From: Mucilaginibacter sp. JRF
GTDB lineage: Bacteria > Bacteroidota > Bacteroidia > Sphingobacteriales > Sphingobacteriaceae
Direction: 5' to 3'
Length of the DNA stretch: 64,000 nt
Assembly (NCBI RefSeq): GCF_015223065.1
Contig: NZ_JADFBY010000006.1
Span: 186,001 to 250,000, forward strand
This document shows positions 54,230 to 63,908 of the stretch, in pieces. The notes under the pieces are model-generated. The model searched no databases and had not been told where the DNA came from. It worked only from the letters and a program-made list of their open reading frames with translations. A program made the translations under genes and the position numbers. The first letter of the stretch is position 1; every line of letters begins with the position of its first letter.

Positions 54230-54606
54230 CTCATTGTTGGCGCCTGCGGCTAACCAAAGCGCATTGAACAACTCTGAAGCGGCCGTTAAAAAACTTTCTT
54301 TGAGCTGCAGCTGCTTATCGTTCACCGACTTATTAAGGCTTGGCCTCCGAGCGATATTATTAACTGTGCCGCGTCGGGCTTCTATTGCCTTCTTAACGAT
54401 CCCTAAAGATTTTCATCCACGCCATCCGCTGCAAGTACAGCCATTTTGCGGTCAGGATGCGATCTTTAATTATACCGGCCATGCTTAGCGCATCCGATTT
54501 GGTTAAGGCACCTTTAACCTGTACCGATTAGTAGTCCTCAACTGCCGCATCAGCGGGAATACTTCTATTGATAGGTAGTTCCAGTTTAGGGATGTGATGC
54601 AACCAG
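54230..54606 (-). pseudogene. katE: Catalase HPII (KatE) C-terminal fragment
   Basis: On the minus strand the frames spell the C-terminal part of a large-subunit catalase: ELPINRSIPADAAVEDY, VKGALTKSDALSMAGIIKDRI, SLGIVKKAIEARRGT and ESFLTAASELFNALWLAAGA. The text is broken by a TAA after EDY, a frameshift near the ILT-KMAVLAADG junction and another near DEKSLG. The haem-binding catalase core is absent, so only the glutaminase-like tail remains. It lies just downstream of a stress-type SDR gene, where katE is often found, so this is a deletion relic of a stress cluster. Confidence 0.8.
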
Positions 54607-54610
54607 CAAA

Positions 54611-54946
54611 CGTCAACGCGACCTGTCATTGACACGGATATAGATTTGAAGTGTCATATAAAATAGTCTCGACTGTGAAGAAATATAAGATTTGATATTC
54701 CATTTAATTATTAAATGCCACCTTTTATTGAAATTTACTCTAAGATATATGATTAAAACGAGTCTGTTTATTCGTTCGATTATATGTCCTTATAAGTTTC
54801 CGACACTGATTTAGTGAATTCTTTGTAAATAATGTGTTAAGAGTTTAGGTTAAAGACAATCGGCAGCTATTATTCGCGCTTTCTTATTACCCTTAATTGT
54901 ATCAAATTACTTCACGAATGCGTCAGTTATCAACAAAAACAAAAGG
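54611..54946. other. Non-coding stretch between catalase relic and SDR gene
   Basis: These 336 AT-rich bases contain no open frame and none of the missing catalase core. No repeat of the tRNA-Ser 3' end was found here by eye, although this would be a plausible island edge. Confidence 0.4.
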
Positions 54947-55828
54947 CTATATAGTTGGTGTTCCGCCGGTCACCTGAATCGTAGCACCAGTAATGTAACT
55001 GCTTCCTTCGCTTGCTAATAATACATAGGAGCCAGCGAGTTCGGCCGGTTGTCCCGCCCGGTTAAGCGGTACATTCTTTCCAAATTCCGCTACATCCTCG
55101 CCCTGAAATGTAGATGGGATAAGCGGCGTCCATATTGGCCCGGGCGCAACACAATTCACTCTGATACCTTTCTCGCCCCATAACTGAGCCATGCCCGATG
55201 TGAAGTTTTGAATCGCGCCCTTTGTAGCTGCGTACGCAATAAGCACAGGCTTAGGTTTATAAGCGTTTACTGATGTTGTATTGATCACGCTACTGCCGGG
55301 TTTTAGATGTGGCTCTGCAAACTTACAAAGATAAAACATAGGATAAATGTTGGTCTTGAAAGTTTTATCCCATTCTTCAGAGCTTACCTCCTGAAGAGAC
55401 GGCCTCGACATTTGGTAAGCCGCGTTGTTCACCAAAATATCTATTCCTCCAAGTTCAGACAGTGCTACATCAATGATTTTTTGGCAATGAGCTTCCTCTT
55501 GGATATCCCCGGGAAGCAACACTGCTTTCTGCCCCGCCTTTTCCACAAATTCCGCAGTTTGCATGGCATCTTCATGCTCATTCAGGTAGGAGATCAGCAC
55601 ATCAGCACCCTCGCGGGCAAAGGCAATAGCTACCGCACGGCCAATACCTGAGTCGCCCCCTGTGATGATTGCTTTTAAGCCAGTTAACTTACCTGAACCT
55701 TTGTAAGAGGTTTCTCCGTGGTCGGGTAGGGGCGTCATCAATTTTGTAATACCAGGAATTTCTTGCTTCTGTTCAGGAAATGCCTTTGTTTCGAATTTGT
55801 TTGTTGGATCCTCATTCATAGCTGTCAT
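54947..55828 (-). CDS. Stress-type short-chain dehydrogenase (YghA/YdaD-like)
   Basis: This 293-residue NAD(P)-dependent SDR has the N-terminal extension (EQKQEIPG, LMTPLPDHGETSYKG) that marks the YghA/general-stress subgroup. It has the cofactor loop TGGDSGIG (56-63), NNAAYQ, a Ser in NTTSVNAY and the YAATK active site. These enzymes are induced by general stress in Bacillus and enterics; the substrate is uncertain. It is the last gene of a co-directional minus-strand run and is separated by 56 bases from the GT9 gene. A start three residues later is possible. The catalase relic lies just downstream. Confidence 0.92.
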   Translation of the reverse strand: MTAMNEDPTNKFETKAFPEQKQEIPGITKLMTPLPDHGETSYKGSGKLTGLKAIITGGDSGIGRAVAIAFAREGADVLISYLNEHEDAMQTAEFVEKAGQKAVLLPGDIQEEAHCQKIIDVALSELGGIDILVNNAAYQMSRPSLQEVSSEEWDKTFKTNIYPMFYLCKFAEPHLKPGSSVINTTSVNAYKPKPVLIAYAATKGAIQNFTSGMAQLWGEKGIRVNCVAPGPIWTPLIPSTFQGEDVAEFGKNVPLNRAGQPAELAGSYVLLASEGSSYITGATIQVTGGTPTI

Positions 55829-55884
55829 TTTTTTAGTTGTTTATGTAATTGTTGTCCTGCATTCTTTTCAGAAATATTTTTTAC

Positions 55885-56955
55885 TCATTTATTTTTAAGA
55901 TCGTTTACAGCAATCAAGATATCGTATGTAGAAGGCAAGGAGACATGCCTTTTGTAAAGCGTTTTATTTAAGAAGGATACAACCTGATTTTTGCTGCGTA
56001 AATCTTCAGGTATAGAATAGTATAATACGGAGTGCGGCACTTGCCAGGGTGTGTGCTGTGGATTTGTTTGTGCATACAGCACAACTACCGGTGTTTGTGT
56101 AGCTGAAGCAATATGTATAGTGCCAGTATTTACAGAAATTAATAAGGGTGAATGGCTTGATAAACAAATAAATTCATTTAGGGTGAATAAACCACCGGCA
56201 GAAACACTCCCATTACCGATAGCTGATGCTATACTATCTGTTAAATGTTTTTCTGATTCAGAGCCTGTTATTATAAGCTTATATCCTTCAGCAACAAGTG
56301 CGATACCTAATTCTGTCCAGGATGCTAAGGGAAACTCTCTTTTTTTTTCACTTACACCAGGGTGAAGCATCAGCCAGGGGCTGTCATCATCAAAATCAAA
56401 TCGCTGCTTCAGCTTTTGGACGATTGGAGGCCAAAGATCGTCATTAACGGTTAAACGCAAGCGTTTATCTTTAATGAAAGCTCCAACCGTAGCTGCCAGT
56501 TCAAGGTCTCGGTCTACCTGATGTTTAATGTAATGGTACGGTTCTTTATCGGGAACCCAATAATTAATAAGTTGGTACGGGTTTTCACGACAGTATGCCA
56601 ACACGCGTTTAATACCTGCCAAGTAGGTGAGCATTGCCGTCGGTAAAGGGCTTTGGCTAAAAACAGTAAAAATTACCGCCGCATCAAAACTGCGTTTTTT
56701 CAGCAGTTCAACTATCGGTTCGAAGCAGTCGGAATTGCTTTCAAGTGCCGATTTTACCCATGGTACATCAAATATCAAAATATCATCTATTTCAGGCATG
56801 CTGCGCGCTATTCCTGCGGCCATGGTCGAGGTAAGTACAGTTATCCTGGCCTTAAATGTTTCCTTAAGCGCACGTATCGCCGGACCGCTCATCAGCAAGT
56901 CTCCCATATTGTCCTGTCTGATGCAGAGTATATTTTTGCAGTTTTCCCAACTCAT
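55885..56955 (-). CDS. Glycosyltransferase family 9 (heptosyltransferase-like)
   Basis: This 356-residue GT-B enzyme of the ADP-heptose:LPS heptosyltransferase family shows the N-terminal ILCIRQDNMGDLLMSGPAIRAL and the donor-site pattern LMLHPGVSEKKREFP, ITGSESEKHLTD and SVNTGTIHIASA with VLYAQTNPQHTPW. It transfers a heptose or other nucleotide-activated sugar on the inner face of the inner membrane. Its start overlaps the end of the phosphatase gene by four bases. Neighbours are a heptose-bisphosphate phosphatase and two more glycosyltransferases, so it assembles a surface or exported glycan. Confidence 0.9.
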   Translation of the reverse strand: MSWENCKNILCIRQDNMGDLLMSGPAIRALKETFKARITVLTSTMAAGIARSMPEIDDILIFDVPWVKSALESNSDCFEPIVELLKKRSFDAAVIFTVFSQSPLPTAMLTYLAGIKRVLAYCRENPYQLINYWVPDKEPYHYIKHQVDRDLELAATVGAFIKDKRLRLTVNDDLWPPIVQKLKQRFDFDDDSPWLMLHPGVSEKKREFPLASWTELGIALVAEGYKLIITGSESEKHLTDSIASAIGNGSVSAGGLFTLNEFICLSSHSPLLISVNTGTIHIASATQTPVVVLYAQTNPQHTPWQVPHSVLYYSIPEDLRSKNQVVSFLNKTLYKRHVSLPSTYDILIAVNDLKNK

Positions 56956-57515
56956 ATTATTAAGCCTGAAACTATGTAAGCTGTTGCCTGATTAATGCTT
57001 TTACAAGTTATTAAAGGAGTTCGCATAACGCCAGGCAGCCATTCGGTTTCATTCCCGTTATCAATAAGTATGGTTTTGCAACCCGCGCAGTTGCCGGCTT
57101 CTACATCGTTTAATATGTCGCCTATCATCCATGACTGACTTAAATCAATATGATGTTTTTTAGCAGCCGTCAACAACATGCCAGGTTTCGGCTTACGACA
57201 GTCGCAATTGAAACTGTAATTCAGCATTTTACCGTCCGGATGATGTGGACAATAATAATATGCGTCCAGTTTTATGTGGTATAATAAAAGTAATTCGCTC
57301 AATCGGGAAAACACACCTTCCAGCTTATCCTCGCTGAACATACCACGAGCTACTCCTGATTGGTTGGATACAACGATTAGACGGTAACCATTTTCGTATA
57401 ACAGCCTGAGTCCTTCTATAGTGTCAGGCTGAATGGTAATTAAAGATGGTTCTATATTATAAGGGATATCCGGTATAAGGGTACCATCCTTATCCAAAAA
57501 AACAGCTTTATTCAT
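56952..57515 (-). CDS. D-glycero-D-manno-heptose-1,7-bisphosphate 7-phosphatase-like (HAD-IIIA)
   Basis: This 187-residue HAD phosphatase has the nucleophile pair in FLDKDGTL (Asp8, Asp10), VSNQSGVARG and GDILNDVEAGNCAG. It also has the GmhB zinc motif CPHHPDG with CDCRKPKPG. GmhB removes the 7-phosphate in ADP-heptose synthesis. It overlaps the GT9 gene by four bases and follows a GT4 gene, so it supplies the sugar for this cluster. The other heptose genes (gmhA, hldE) are not in the window and may lie beyond its right edge. Confidence 0.88.
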   Translation of the reverse strand: MNKAVFLDKDGTLIPDIPYNIEPSLITIQPDTIEGLRLLYENGYRLIVVSNQSGVARGMFSEDKLEGVFSRLSELLLLYHIKLDAYYYCPHHPDGKMLNYSFNCDCRKPKPGMLLTAAKKHHIDLSQSWMIGDILNDVEAGNCAGCKTILIDNGNETEWLPGVMRTPLITCKSINQATAYIVSGLII

Positions 57516-57527
57516 TAGGTTCAGTAA

Positions 57528-58814
57528 TTATGCCGCTTTACCTTTGTTCTCGCTTACTTTAATAGCCGTGCTATACACAGGCATCAATTTCCGGTATACC
57601 TGATCCATCTGATTGGCTACCTCGGCCCATGTAAAATGTTCGTTTACTCTCTTAAGCCCCTTGTAACTGGCCTGGTATATTTGCGTCTCATCCCGCAACA
57701 ACTCGTTTATCTTTGTACCTAACGCTGCCGGATCATGCGGTGGTACCAGCCAGCCGGTCTCACCATCGTTTATACTGTATTTTATGCCGCCGACATTAGC
57801 GCCTATCACAGGAGTACCACAAGCCATTGCTTCAAGTGGTGTTATTCCGAACGGCTCATACCAGGGCGTGGTTATAAATAGATCGGCAGCGGAATAATAG
57901 TACCTTAACTGTTCTCGATTTTTACGGCCGGTAAAAATAACTGATGCTTCTACATTGTTTTTCCGGCAGATGTTCATGAGACGGGCAAACTCCGGAGAGT
58001 GTTTCTCATCTAACACCTCAGTTTCGCCGCCAACTACCACCAACTTTACAGGTTTGTTGTTAGCTTTGATATATGGTAGCGCCCTTATCACATTGTCAAT
58101 ACCTTTACGAGGAACCATTCTACCTAGCTGTAATAACAAAAACTCGTTTTGCGGGAGGCCAACTATACGGCGTGCACATTCTTTATCTACCGGCTGAAAT
58201 TCTTTAGCACTGAAACCACATGCGACGATACTTATTTTTTGGAGCGGAGCACTATAAAAGGTAATTAAGTCGTCCATATCCTGCGGGCATTCGGCAATAA
58301 TGTGATCAGCTTCCTGAACTGCCCATTTCTCGATATCTATTCGTTCTGCCGGGAATTTGTCCTTTTCTGCCTGATGCATGCGGCGTACATGCCCAAGAGC
58401 GTGGAAGGTGACTACAAAAGGAATACCTAGTTCTTTTTTAATGCGGAGTGCGACCAATGCTGACATAAAAAAGTTAGCATGAATGAAATCGTAATGAATA
58501 TGTTGATTAACAATAAAATTGGCCATATTGTCCTTGAAATCATCCATATACTGTAGTAAGTCTTCCTTAATAATCGCTTTCGCCGGGCCTGCCTTTACAT
58601 GTATTACGCGCACACCGCGAGCCCATTCTATAATCTCGGGTGTCAATGTATTTTCCCTGCGGGTAAATACATCAATTAAATATCCCACAGATGCCAAGTG
58701 CTTGGCAAGTTGTGCTACATATACGTTTTGTCCGCCTGTGTCAACGCCCCCCAAGGAGGCCAAAGGCGACGCATGGTCGCTAATAAACGCTATTCTTTTC
58801 TGACGGAATTCCAT
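57528..58814 (-). CDS. Glycosyltransferase family 4 (sucrose-phosphate-synthase-like)
   Basis: This 428-residue GT-B enzyme has an N-terminus (SDHASPLASLGGVDTGGQNVYV) of the SPS-like GT4 group and the donor motif PWYEPFGITPLEAMACGTPVIG with Glu pair, plus VPRKGIDNVIRAL. It transfers a sugar with retention. Its first 35 bases overlap the end of the upstream glycosyltransferase gene in another frame, showing tight translation coupling. It belongs to the same cluster as GT9 and GmhB. The donor and acceptor are unknown. Confidence 0.92.
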   Translation of the reverse strand: MEFRQKRIAFISDHASPLASLGGVDTGGQNVYVAQLAKHLASVGYLIDVFTRRENTLTPEIIEWARGVRVIHVKAGPAKAIIKEDLLQYMDDFKDNMANFIVNQHIHYDFIHANFFMSALVALRIKKELGIPFVVTFHALGHVRRMHQAEKDKFPAERIDIEKWAVQEADHIIAECPQDMDDLITFYSAPLQKISIVACGFSAKEFQPVDKECARRIVGLPQNEFLLLQLGRMVPRKGIDNVIRALPYIKANNKPVKLVVVGGETEVLDEKHSPEFARLMNICRKNNVEASVIFTGRKNREQLRYYYSAADLFITTPWYEPFGITPLEAMACGTPVIGANVGGIKYSINDGETGWLVPPHDPAALGTKINELLRDETQIYQASYKGLKRVNEHFTWAEVANQMDQVYRKLMPVYSTAIKVSENKGKAA

Positions 58815-59781
58815 AGGCTGTGGTGTTGTTTACCGCGTTGCGGCGGGTGTGTTTTTGGGTAACCTCGGCAAATAGTGACTCCCATTCGTTGGCGAAACGG
58901 GTTATGTTAAAGCGCTTACGGGCAACTTCCTGTCCGTTTTTACCTATCTCGCGGGCGTGTTCAGCATCAGCAATTAATAAATTCATTTTATTGATCAGGT
59001 AACCGATATCGGTGTGTATATATCCTGAGTGGCCGTTTTCAATTACGGCCGATAACTCTGTAGTAGCTAACCCAACAACGGGTATACCCATCATCATGGC
59101 TTCGCAGATAGCGAGGCCGAGACTCGTGTAGCGTATCGGGTTAAAAAAGAAACGGTATTGACTTTGAAAAGCTGGCAATTGCGGGTGTAATACTTCGCCT
59201 AAACCAAACTCGCCGGTTCCCATTCCTACCAGATCGAGCGGTACCTGTTGCCTTACTTCGTTAAAAATATCAAAGCCAAGCAAACGGCCTCGAGCAGGCA
59301 GGTTATTGATAACAACTAAACCCTTGGCTATATCCCCCGAGTGATTTACGTTGGGTGCGGTAACGCCATGTTCAATAACAAGAGTAGGCGTATTATTGCT
59401 ATCCCACATTAGTTTGTTAAAATGGGTAACATGAACAAGCGTTACTTCCGGATCGTCAACAACATGTTTGGTGTCCGTAGGGTGCTTGCGCGGCGGATCG
59501 TGCTCGATGTATATTTTGGGCAGATTGCGTTGCTCATCACTCAATATCTCGTACTGATCAACGAGGTAATTATTATTGGTTTGGTAAACAATGCAATCAA
59601 ACTCATGCTGCTTAACTTCTTCGGCAGGTATTTCAATTACATTATCACCAAATGGAAACGTCTCGCCCCGCCCGTAATAACCTTCTGTATTTTCGGCTTT
59701 TGTAGGTATAAAGATGGTATAGTTACCTTGCGAAAGGTAAAAAAGGTAACTACCGTGTATATGCCACGTGAATATTTTCAT
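58780..59781 (-). CDS. Glycosyltransferase (GT-B, group 1-like)
   Basis: A start at 59781 gives 333 residues starting MKIFTWHIHGSYLFYLSQG; the longer frame to 59841 overlaps the upstream SDR gene and begins with low-complexity text. The protein shows IEHDPPRKHPTD, VIEHGVTAP, the donor-side strand FFFNPIRYTSLGLAICEAMMMGIPVVG with the Glu used by GT4-like enzymes, and ARKRFNITRFANEW. It is shorter than most GT4 proteins and is assigned to a glycosyltransferase of that kind by the C-terminal half. It overlaps the next GT gene by 35 bases. It probably acts on the same glycan. Confidence 0.82.
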   Translation of the reverse strand: MKIFTWHIHGSYLFYLSQGNYTIFIPTKAENTEGYYGRGETFPFGDNVIEIPAEEVKQHEFDCIVYQTNNNYLVDQYEILSDEQRNLPKIYIEHDPPRKHPTDTKHVVDDPEVTLVHVTHFNKLMWDSNNTPTLVIEHGVTAPNVNHSGDIAKGLVVINNLPARGRLLGFDIFNEVRQQVPLDLVGMGTGEFGLGEVLHPQLPAFQSQYRFFFNPIRYTSLGLAICEAMMMGIPVVGLATTELSAVIENGHSGYIHTDIGYLINKMNLLIADAEHAREIGKNGQEVARKRFNITRFANEWESLFAEVTQKHTRRNAVNNTTAYGIPSEKNSVY

Positions 59782-59812
59782 CAGTAAGTGTGGTGTGTTA
59801 TTAAAGAAACCT

Positions 59813-60607
59813 TTATTTATCGGCAGGCTTTTGCTGCTCATTCATCATATGCGCCAGCGTGGTGTCAGGCGTTACGTTGCTCATGGCCATCATCGCTTTG
59901 TTTTTAAAGCCCGAAACAACTTTATCCGTACCCGCCATTAATGCTTCATAACCGTCTTTAGCTACATCCGCGGGGTCAGACAGGGAGCTTTTATCCTGCA
60001 CAATCCGGCTGTCCTGCATTTCGGCTTTGTTAAAAAAGTCGGTATAGGTAGCGCCTGGCTGCAATGCGGTAACTGTAATGTTGGTGTCTTTCAGTTCCTC
60101 ACGGATAGCCTCACTGAAGGATAGTACAAATGCCTTAGTGCCATGATAAACCGCCTGCCATGGGCCAGGGGTTTGGCTGGCTATTGATGCTAATTGTAAT
60201 ATACGTCCCTCATTACGCGCGACCATATCCTGCAAAAACAGCTTGGTCAAAATAACCAGCGATGCAATGTTTAGGTCAATGATACCTAATTCACGCTGTA
60301 TATCATTATCCTTGAACAAGCCGTAAGCGCCTTGTCCTGCATTATTAACCAGAATATCTATGACGATGCCCTTTGCTTTCACTTCGTCATAAAGATCAAA
60401 AGCCGCCTGGCGTTCAAACAGATCATGAGTTATAGTGATGACCTCAACATTGTGCTGCCTTAATTCGGCGGCTACGTTAGCCAGTTGTTGCTGTTCGCGC
60501 GATACGATTACCAGGTTAAATTCATCGGCGGCAAAAAGCTTAGCCAGTTCATAACCAATACCTACAGAGGCACCGGTTATTAATGCATATTTTCCTTTGT
60601 TGGACAT
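59813..60607 (-). CDS. Short-chain dehydrogenase (DltE/YqjQ-like)
   Basis: This 264-residue classic SDR has TGASVGIG (11-18), NNAGQG, a catalytic Ser in QLASIASQ and YHGTK with Tyr and Lys. The long C-terminal part (KMAMMAMSNVTP) resembles the serine-dehydrogenase-like subgroup of cytoplasmic SDRs. It reduces or oxidises an alcohol or ketone with NAD(P). It lies 33 bases after the zinc alcohol dehydrogenase and 31 bases before the glycosyltransferase start. The substrate is unknown, but stress-island context suggests aldehyde or lipid-derived carbonyl detoxification. Confidence 0.9.
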   Translation of the reverse strand: MSNKGKYALITGASVGIGYELAKLFAADEFNLVIVSREQQQLANVAAELRQHNVEVITITHDLFERQAAFDLYDEVKAKGIVIDILVNNAGQGAYGLFKDNDIQRELGIIDLNIASLVILTKLFLQDMVARNEGRILQLASIASQTPGPWQAVYHGTKAFVLSFSEAIREELKDTNITVTALQPGATYTDFFNKAEMQDSRIVQDKSSLSDPADVAKDGYEALMAGTDKVVSGFKNKAMMAMSNVTPDTTLAHMMNEQQKPADK

Positions 60608-60640
60608 GTTTTCTCAATTTAATTGTTTTGTTTATACCGC

Positions 60641-61804
60641 TTATAAACCTGGTTTAAGCACCACTTTGGTGCAGTCGTCCTGCTTTTTCTGGAAGATTTC
60701 GTAACCCTTTGCTGCCTCAGTTAAGGGTAAGGTGTGACTGATAATGTCTTCAAGCACCACTTTGCCATCCCGCACCAGTTCTATCAGGTGATCAATATAA
60801 TTTAAAACAGGTGCCTGTCCTTGCTTCACGGTAATGCCCTTATCGAACATGCGGAACAGCGGGAAGTTATCATAAGGTGAACCATAAACGCCAACGATGC
60901 TAACAGTGCCGGCACGGCGTACGGCTTCAAAGCACATGTCAAGCACTTTCATGCTGCCAACCTCAAAATTTACGGCTGATTTTACCCGGTCCATAAAACT
61001 CCGGTCGGGTTCGAAACCAACGGCGTCAACACAAACGTCAGCACCTCGTCCGCCGGTTTTTTGGCGGATGGCTTCCACTACGTCGACATTCTTTGGATTC
61101 AGCGTTTCCACATTATTTACCACTTTAGCTTTTTCCAGTCGGTAATCAACCACGTCAATAGCTATTACCCGGCTTGCGCCATTTAACCAAGCTGCTTTTT
61201 GCGCCATTAAGCCTACCGGGCCCGAACCGAAAATGGCAACTACTTCGCCGCCTTTAAGCTGCGCCCAATCAATAGCCGACCAACCGGTTGGGAATATATC
61301 AGTTAAGAAAAGCGCCTGCTCATCAGTCAGGTTGTCGGGTACTATTCTTGGACTTATATCGGCGTAAGGCACGCGTACGTATTCGGCTTGCCCACCCGAG
61401 TAACCGCCGTACAGATCGGTATATCCATATAAGGCACCGCCTTTTTTATCGGTCAGGTTACCCTCCGGGCCATAGTGTTCGTAATTAGAATTTTCGCAAT
61501 GCGGCGATGCGCCATGAGTGCAAAAGAAACAACTACCGCAGGCGATAGGGAATGGCACAATCACGCGGTCGCCTATCTTTAATTTGGTTACGCCCGAGCC
61601 CACTTCCTCAACGATACCCATAAATTCGTGGCCCATTATTAAATCAGTAGTTTGTGGTACTCCGCCGCTTAGTATGTGCAGGTCTGAGCCGCAAATAGCT
61701 GTTGAGGTAACTTTAAGTATTACATCTCCGGGATGTAATATGCGCGGATCATCGACGGTATCAACGCTGATATCGCCCGGTTTGTGGAACACTGCTGCTT
61801 TCAT
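60641..61804 (-). CDS. Zinc-dependent alcohol dehydrogenase (formaldehyde-dehydrogenase-like)
   Basis: This 387-residue medium-chain dehydrogenase has the catalytic zinc ligands Cys38 and His59-Glu60 (GHEF), the structural zinc cysteines 89, 92, 95 and 103 (CGSCFFC..C), and the NAD loop FGSGPVGLMA. The insert GYTDLYGGYSGGQAEYVRVP marks the glutathione-independent formaldehyde-dehydrogenase-like group. It oxidises alcohols or aldehydes in the cytoplasm. It is the first gene of the minus-strand run and is divergent from the MFS gene. Members of this group often occur in stress islands with SDRs and catalase. Confidence 0.93.
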   Translation of the reverse strand: MKAAVFHKPGDISVDTVDDPRILHPGDVILKVTSTAICGSDLHILSGGVPQTTDLIMGHEFMGIVEEVGSGVTKLKIGDRVIVPFPIACGSCFFCTHGASPHCENSNYEHYGPEGNLTDKKGGALYGYTDLYGGYSGGQAEYVRVPYADISPRIVPDNLTDEQALFLTDIFPTGWSAIDWAQLKGGEVVAIFGSGPVGLMAQKAAWLNGASRVIAIDVVDYRLEKAKVVNNVETLNPKNVDVVEAIRQKTGGRGADVCVDAVGFEPDRSFMDRVKSAVNFEVGSMKVLDMCFEAVRRAGTVSIVGVYGSPYDNFPLFRMFDKGITVKQGQAPVLNYIDHLIELVRDGKVVLEDIISHTLPLTEAAKGYEIFQKKQDDCTKVVLKPGL

Positions 61805-62225
61805 AGGTATTAATTGTAGCTAACTTCTTTCATTGAACAGCGCTTCTGTTTATTATGTTTTAAAATATTTAATTAGAATGAAAATCTGTATTATTTAAAC
61901 TTAAGATGTTCCGACAGCTCAAATTCTATCCTAAGAGCTGATATTTGCTTTTTACTATTTCAATTATTCATTTTAAAGAATTGTAGAAGCGATTTCCACA
62001 TCGACTTCCTCAGAGTGGGGAAATAAATACACTGTTGCTTTGTGTTTGCGTTTGGTGAGTTTAATTAACCTTTGATTAAGTTATATTTTGAGTTAGGTTA
62101 TGGAAATTTGTCTGAAAAATATATTGCGGCAAGCTGTTTGTAACTATGCTAACGCAAGCTGATTAGTTTGTGATCTATTTAAACTATTGATTAAAACAAA
62201 CGGCCATCCATTTGGGTGCATTACA
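61805..62225. other. Divergent promoter region
   Basis: These 421 bases lie between divergent ADH and MFS genes and are AT-rich. No consensus promoter is clear; a TTTG near 62107 may be part of one. No palindromic operator was found. Confidence 0.4.
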
Positions 62226-63722
62226 ATGAATTTACATCCGTCAAAAAACATTTCTTCAGGGCAGTTAAAGCAAGGTTTAAATCTTGTAATTGCCGACGGC
62301 CTTTCGGCCGAAGCCATGGTGGTTTTTACCAGTGGCACATTTTTAACAGCCATGGCTTTGCACATAGGGGCTACTAATTTTCAGTTAGGCGTATTGGCCG
62401 CTTTGCCTACGTTTACCACGATGTTCCAACTGGCCGCCATTTGGATGGTGCAGCGTTTTAACAATCGCAAAGTGATTACTGCGCTATTCAACTTTTTAGC
62501 GCGGTTGCCCATATTGGCTATTGGTGTAATTCCGTTTATTTTTAGTGGAGGTACTACCGTGCAGGTGCTCATTTTGCTGCTCTTTTTTCAGCATATATTT
62601 GGTGATATAGGCGGCGCTGCATGGAATTCCTGGATGAAAGATCTGATTCCGGGTGAGCGTTTAGGTACTTTTTTCTCGCATCGCAGCCGTATGGCGCAAA
62701 CGCTGAACGTTACACTGAGCCTTGCTACTGCTATCAGTATTGATTATGTCAAAACCCATTATCCCGATCAGGAAATCATGGCATATAACCTGCTGTTTAT
62801 GCTGGGCGGTATATTGGGTTTGGTTAGCGTAGGCCTGCTGTTACGTACCCCCGAGCCAAAAGGCGAGGTGATCAATGATAAGCTATTCACGCTTTTTGGT
62901 AAGCCCCTTAAAAATAAAAACTTCAGGAATTTGCTTGTTTTCAACTCATTGTGGGCATTTGCCCTTAACCTGGCGACTCCTTTCTTCGCGGTTTACATGA
63001 TGAAAACGCTGGGCCTCCCGGTTGCCTATATCATTGCTTTGGGCATTGCCGGGCAGTTAAGCAGTATTTTTTCAATCAAGCTTTGGGGCAGATATTCCGA
63101 TCGCTTCAGCAACAAGAATATTATCTCGATTTGCGGGCCGCTGTATGTGGTTTGCATTATGACCTATGCCTTTACCGGCATGGCCGCAGGTGGTCAAATG
63201 TTACTTATTACGCTGGCAGTTATACATATGTTAAGTGGCGTTGCTACAGCGGGAATTAACCTCGCGATTTCAAACATCGGTATAAAACTCGCGCCTAATA
63301 ACGAAGCTATCGCTTACATATCTACAAAGAATATGCTGGTAGCATTTTCATCTACTATTGCGCCGATGATTGCCGGTTTGCTTGCCGACTTTTTCGCAAC
63401 GCATGAATTGGTGTGGACGATAGACTTAAAAAGTGCCGCCGGTATAAACCAGATACAACTGTTGCACCTGCAGGGTTGGAGCTACTTTTTTATAATTGGC
63501 GGCTCGCTGGCCCTGGCTTCTTTAAAAATGCTGAGCCGTGTTAAGGAGCAAGGTGAGATAGCCCGCAGGCGAATGACCGTACACATGCGCATCGGTTTTC
63601 GTAACAGGTTGCGTGCAAACCTCGGCCGCCGCATGGCCGACAGGATTTATAATCCATCGGCGATGGTGAAACGTAAGGTAAGCAAATTGTTAAGTGAGCG
63701 CCGAAGGCTTACCGCAGCTTAA
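62226..63722 (+). CDS. MFS transporter
   Basis: A start at 62226 gives 498 residues; an ATG at 62187 is in frame but adds only a polar leader. The protein has 12 predicted spans in two bundles, with the loop motif WGRYSDRFSNKNI in the centre, as in the major facilitator superfamily. The C-terminal 60 residues are Arg-rich and cytoplasmic. The substrate is unknown; proximity to glycosyltransferase and carbamoyltransferase genes would suit sugar or metabolite export. It has its own strong terminator, so it is a single unit. Confidence 0.88.
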   Translation: MNLHPSKNISSGQLKQGLNLVIADGLSAEAMVVFTSGTFLTAMALHIGATNFQLGVLAALPTFTTMFQLAAIWMVQRFNNRKVITALFNFLARLPILAIGVIPFIFSGGTTVQVLILLLFFQHIFGDIGGAAWNSWMKDLIPGERLGTFFSHRSRMAQTLNVTLSLATAISIDYVKTHYPDQEIMAYNLLFMLGGILGLVSVGLLLRTPEPKGEVINDKLFTLFGKPLKNKNFRNLLVFNSLWAFALNLATPFFAVYMMKTLGLPVAYIIALGIAGQLSSIFSIKLWGRYSDRFSNKNIISICGPLYVVCIMTYAFTGMAAGGQMLLITLAVIHMLSGVATAGINLAISNIGIKLAPNNEAIAYISTKNMLVAFSSTIAPMIAGLLADFFATHELVWTIDLKSAAGINQIQLLHLQGWSYFFIIGGSLALASLKMLSRVKEQGEIARRRMTVHMRIGFRNRLRANLGRRMADRIYNPSAMVKRKVSKLLSERRRLTAA

Positions 63723-63741
63723 TTTATAATTAGTTTAGTGT

Positions 63742-63785
63742 TAATAGCAAAAGCCCGCATTATACAATGCGGGCTTTTGCTATTA
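63742..63785 (+). terminator. Strong terminator after the MFS gene
   Basis: A perfect 20-bp stem (TAATAGCAAAAGCCCGCATT and its complement) with an ATAC loop ends in TTTTGCTATTA. The stem is A-rich 5' and T-rich 3', so it could act in both directions. Confidence 0.88.
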
Positions 63786-63908
63786 ATTTATTTATAAAAA
63801 AATTAACAATAATTAAAAATTTTAAATTAAAAAATAAACAAGGCGTGCGATTCATTGTAATAGTATAACATCTAACAAAATGTTAAACATCAATTATACT
63901 TTATCGCA

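Noticed and set aside
54234..54488. 84-codon plus-strand frame near 54.3 kb
   Set aside because: It is antisense to the catalase relic, which explains the sequence better.
55307..55651. 114-codon plus-strand frame inside the SDR gene
   Set aside because: Antisense to a clear SDR with intact active site.
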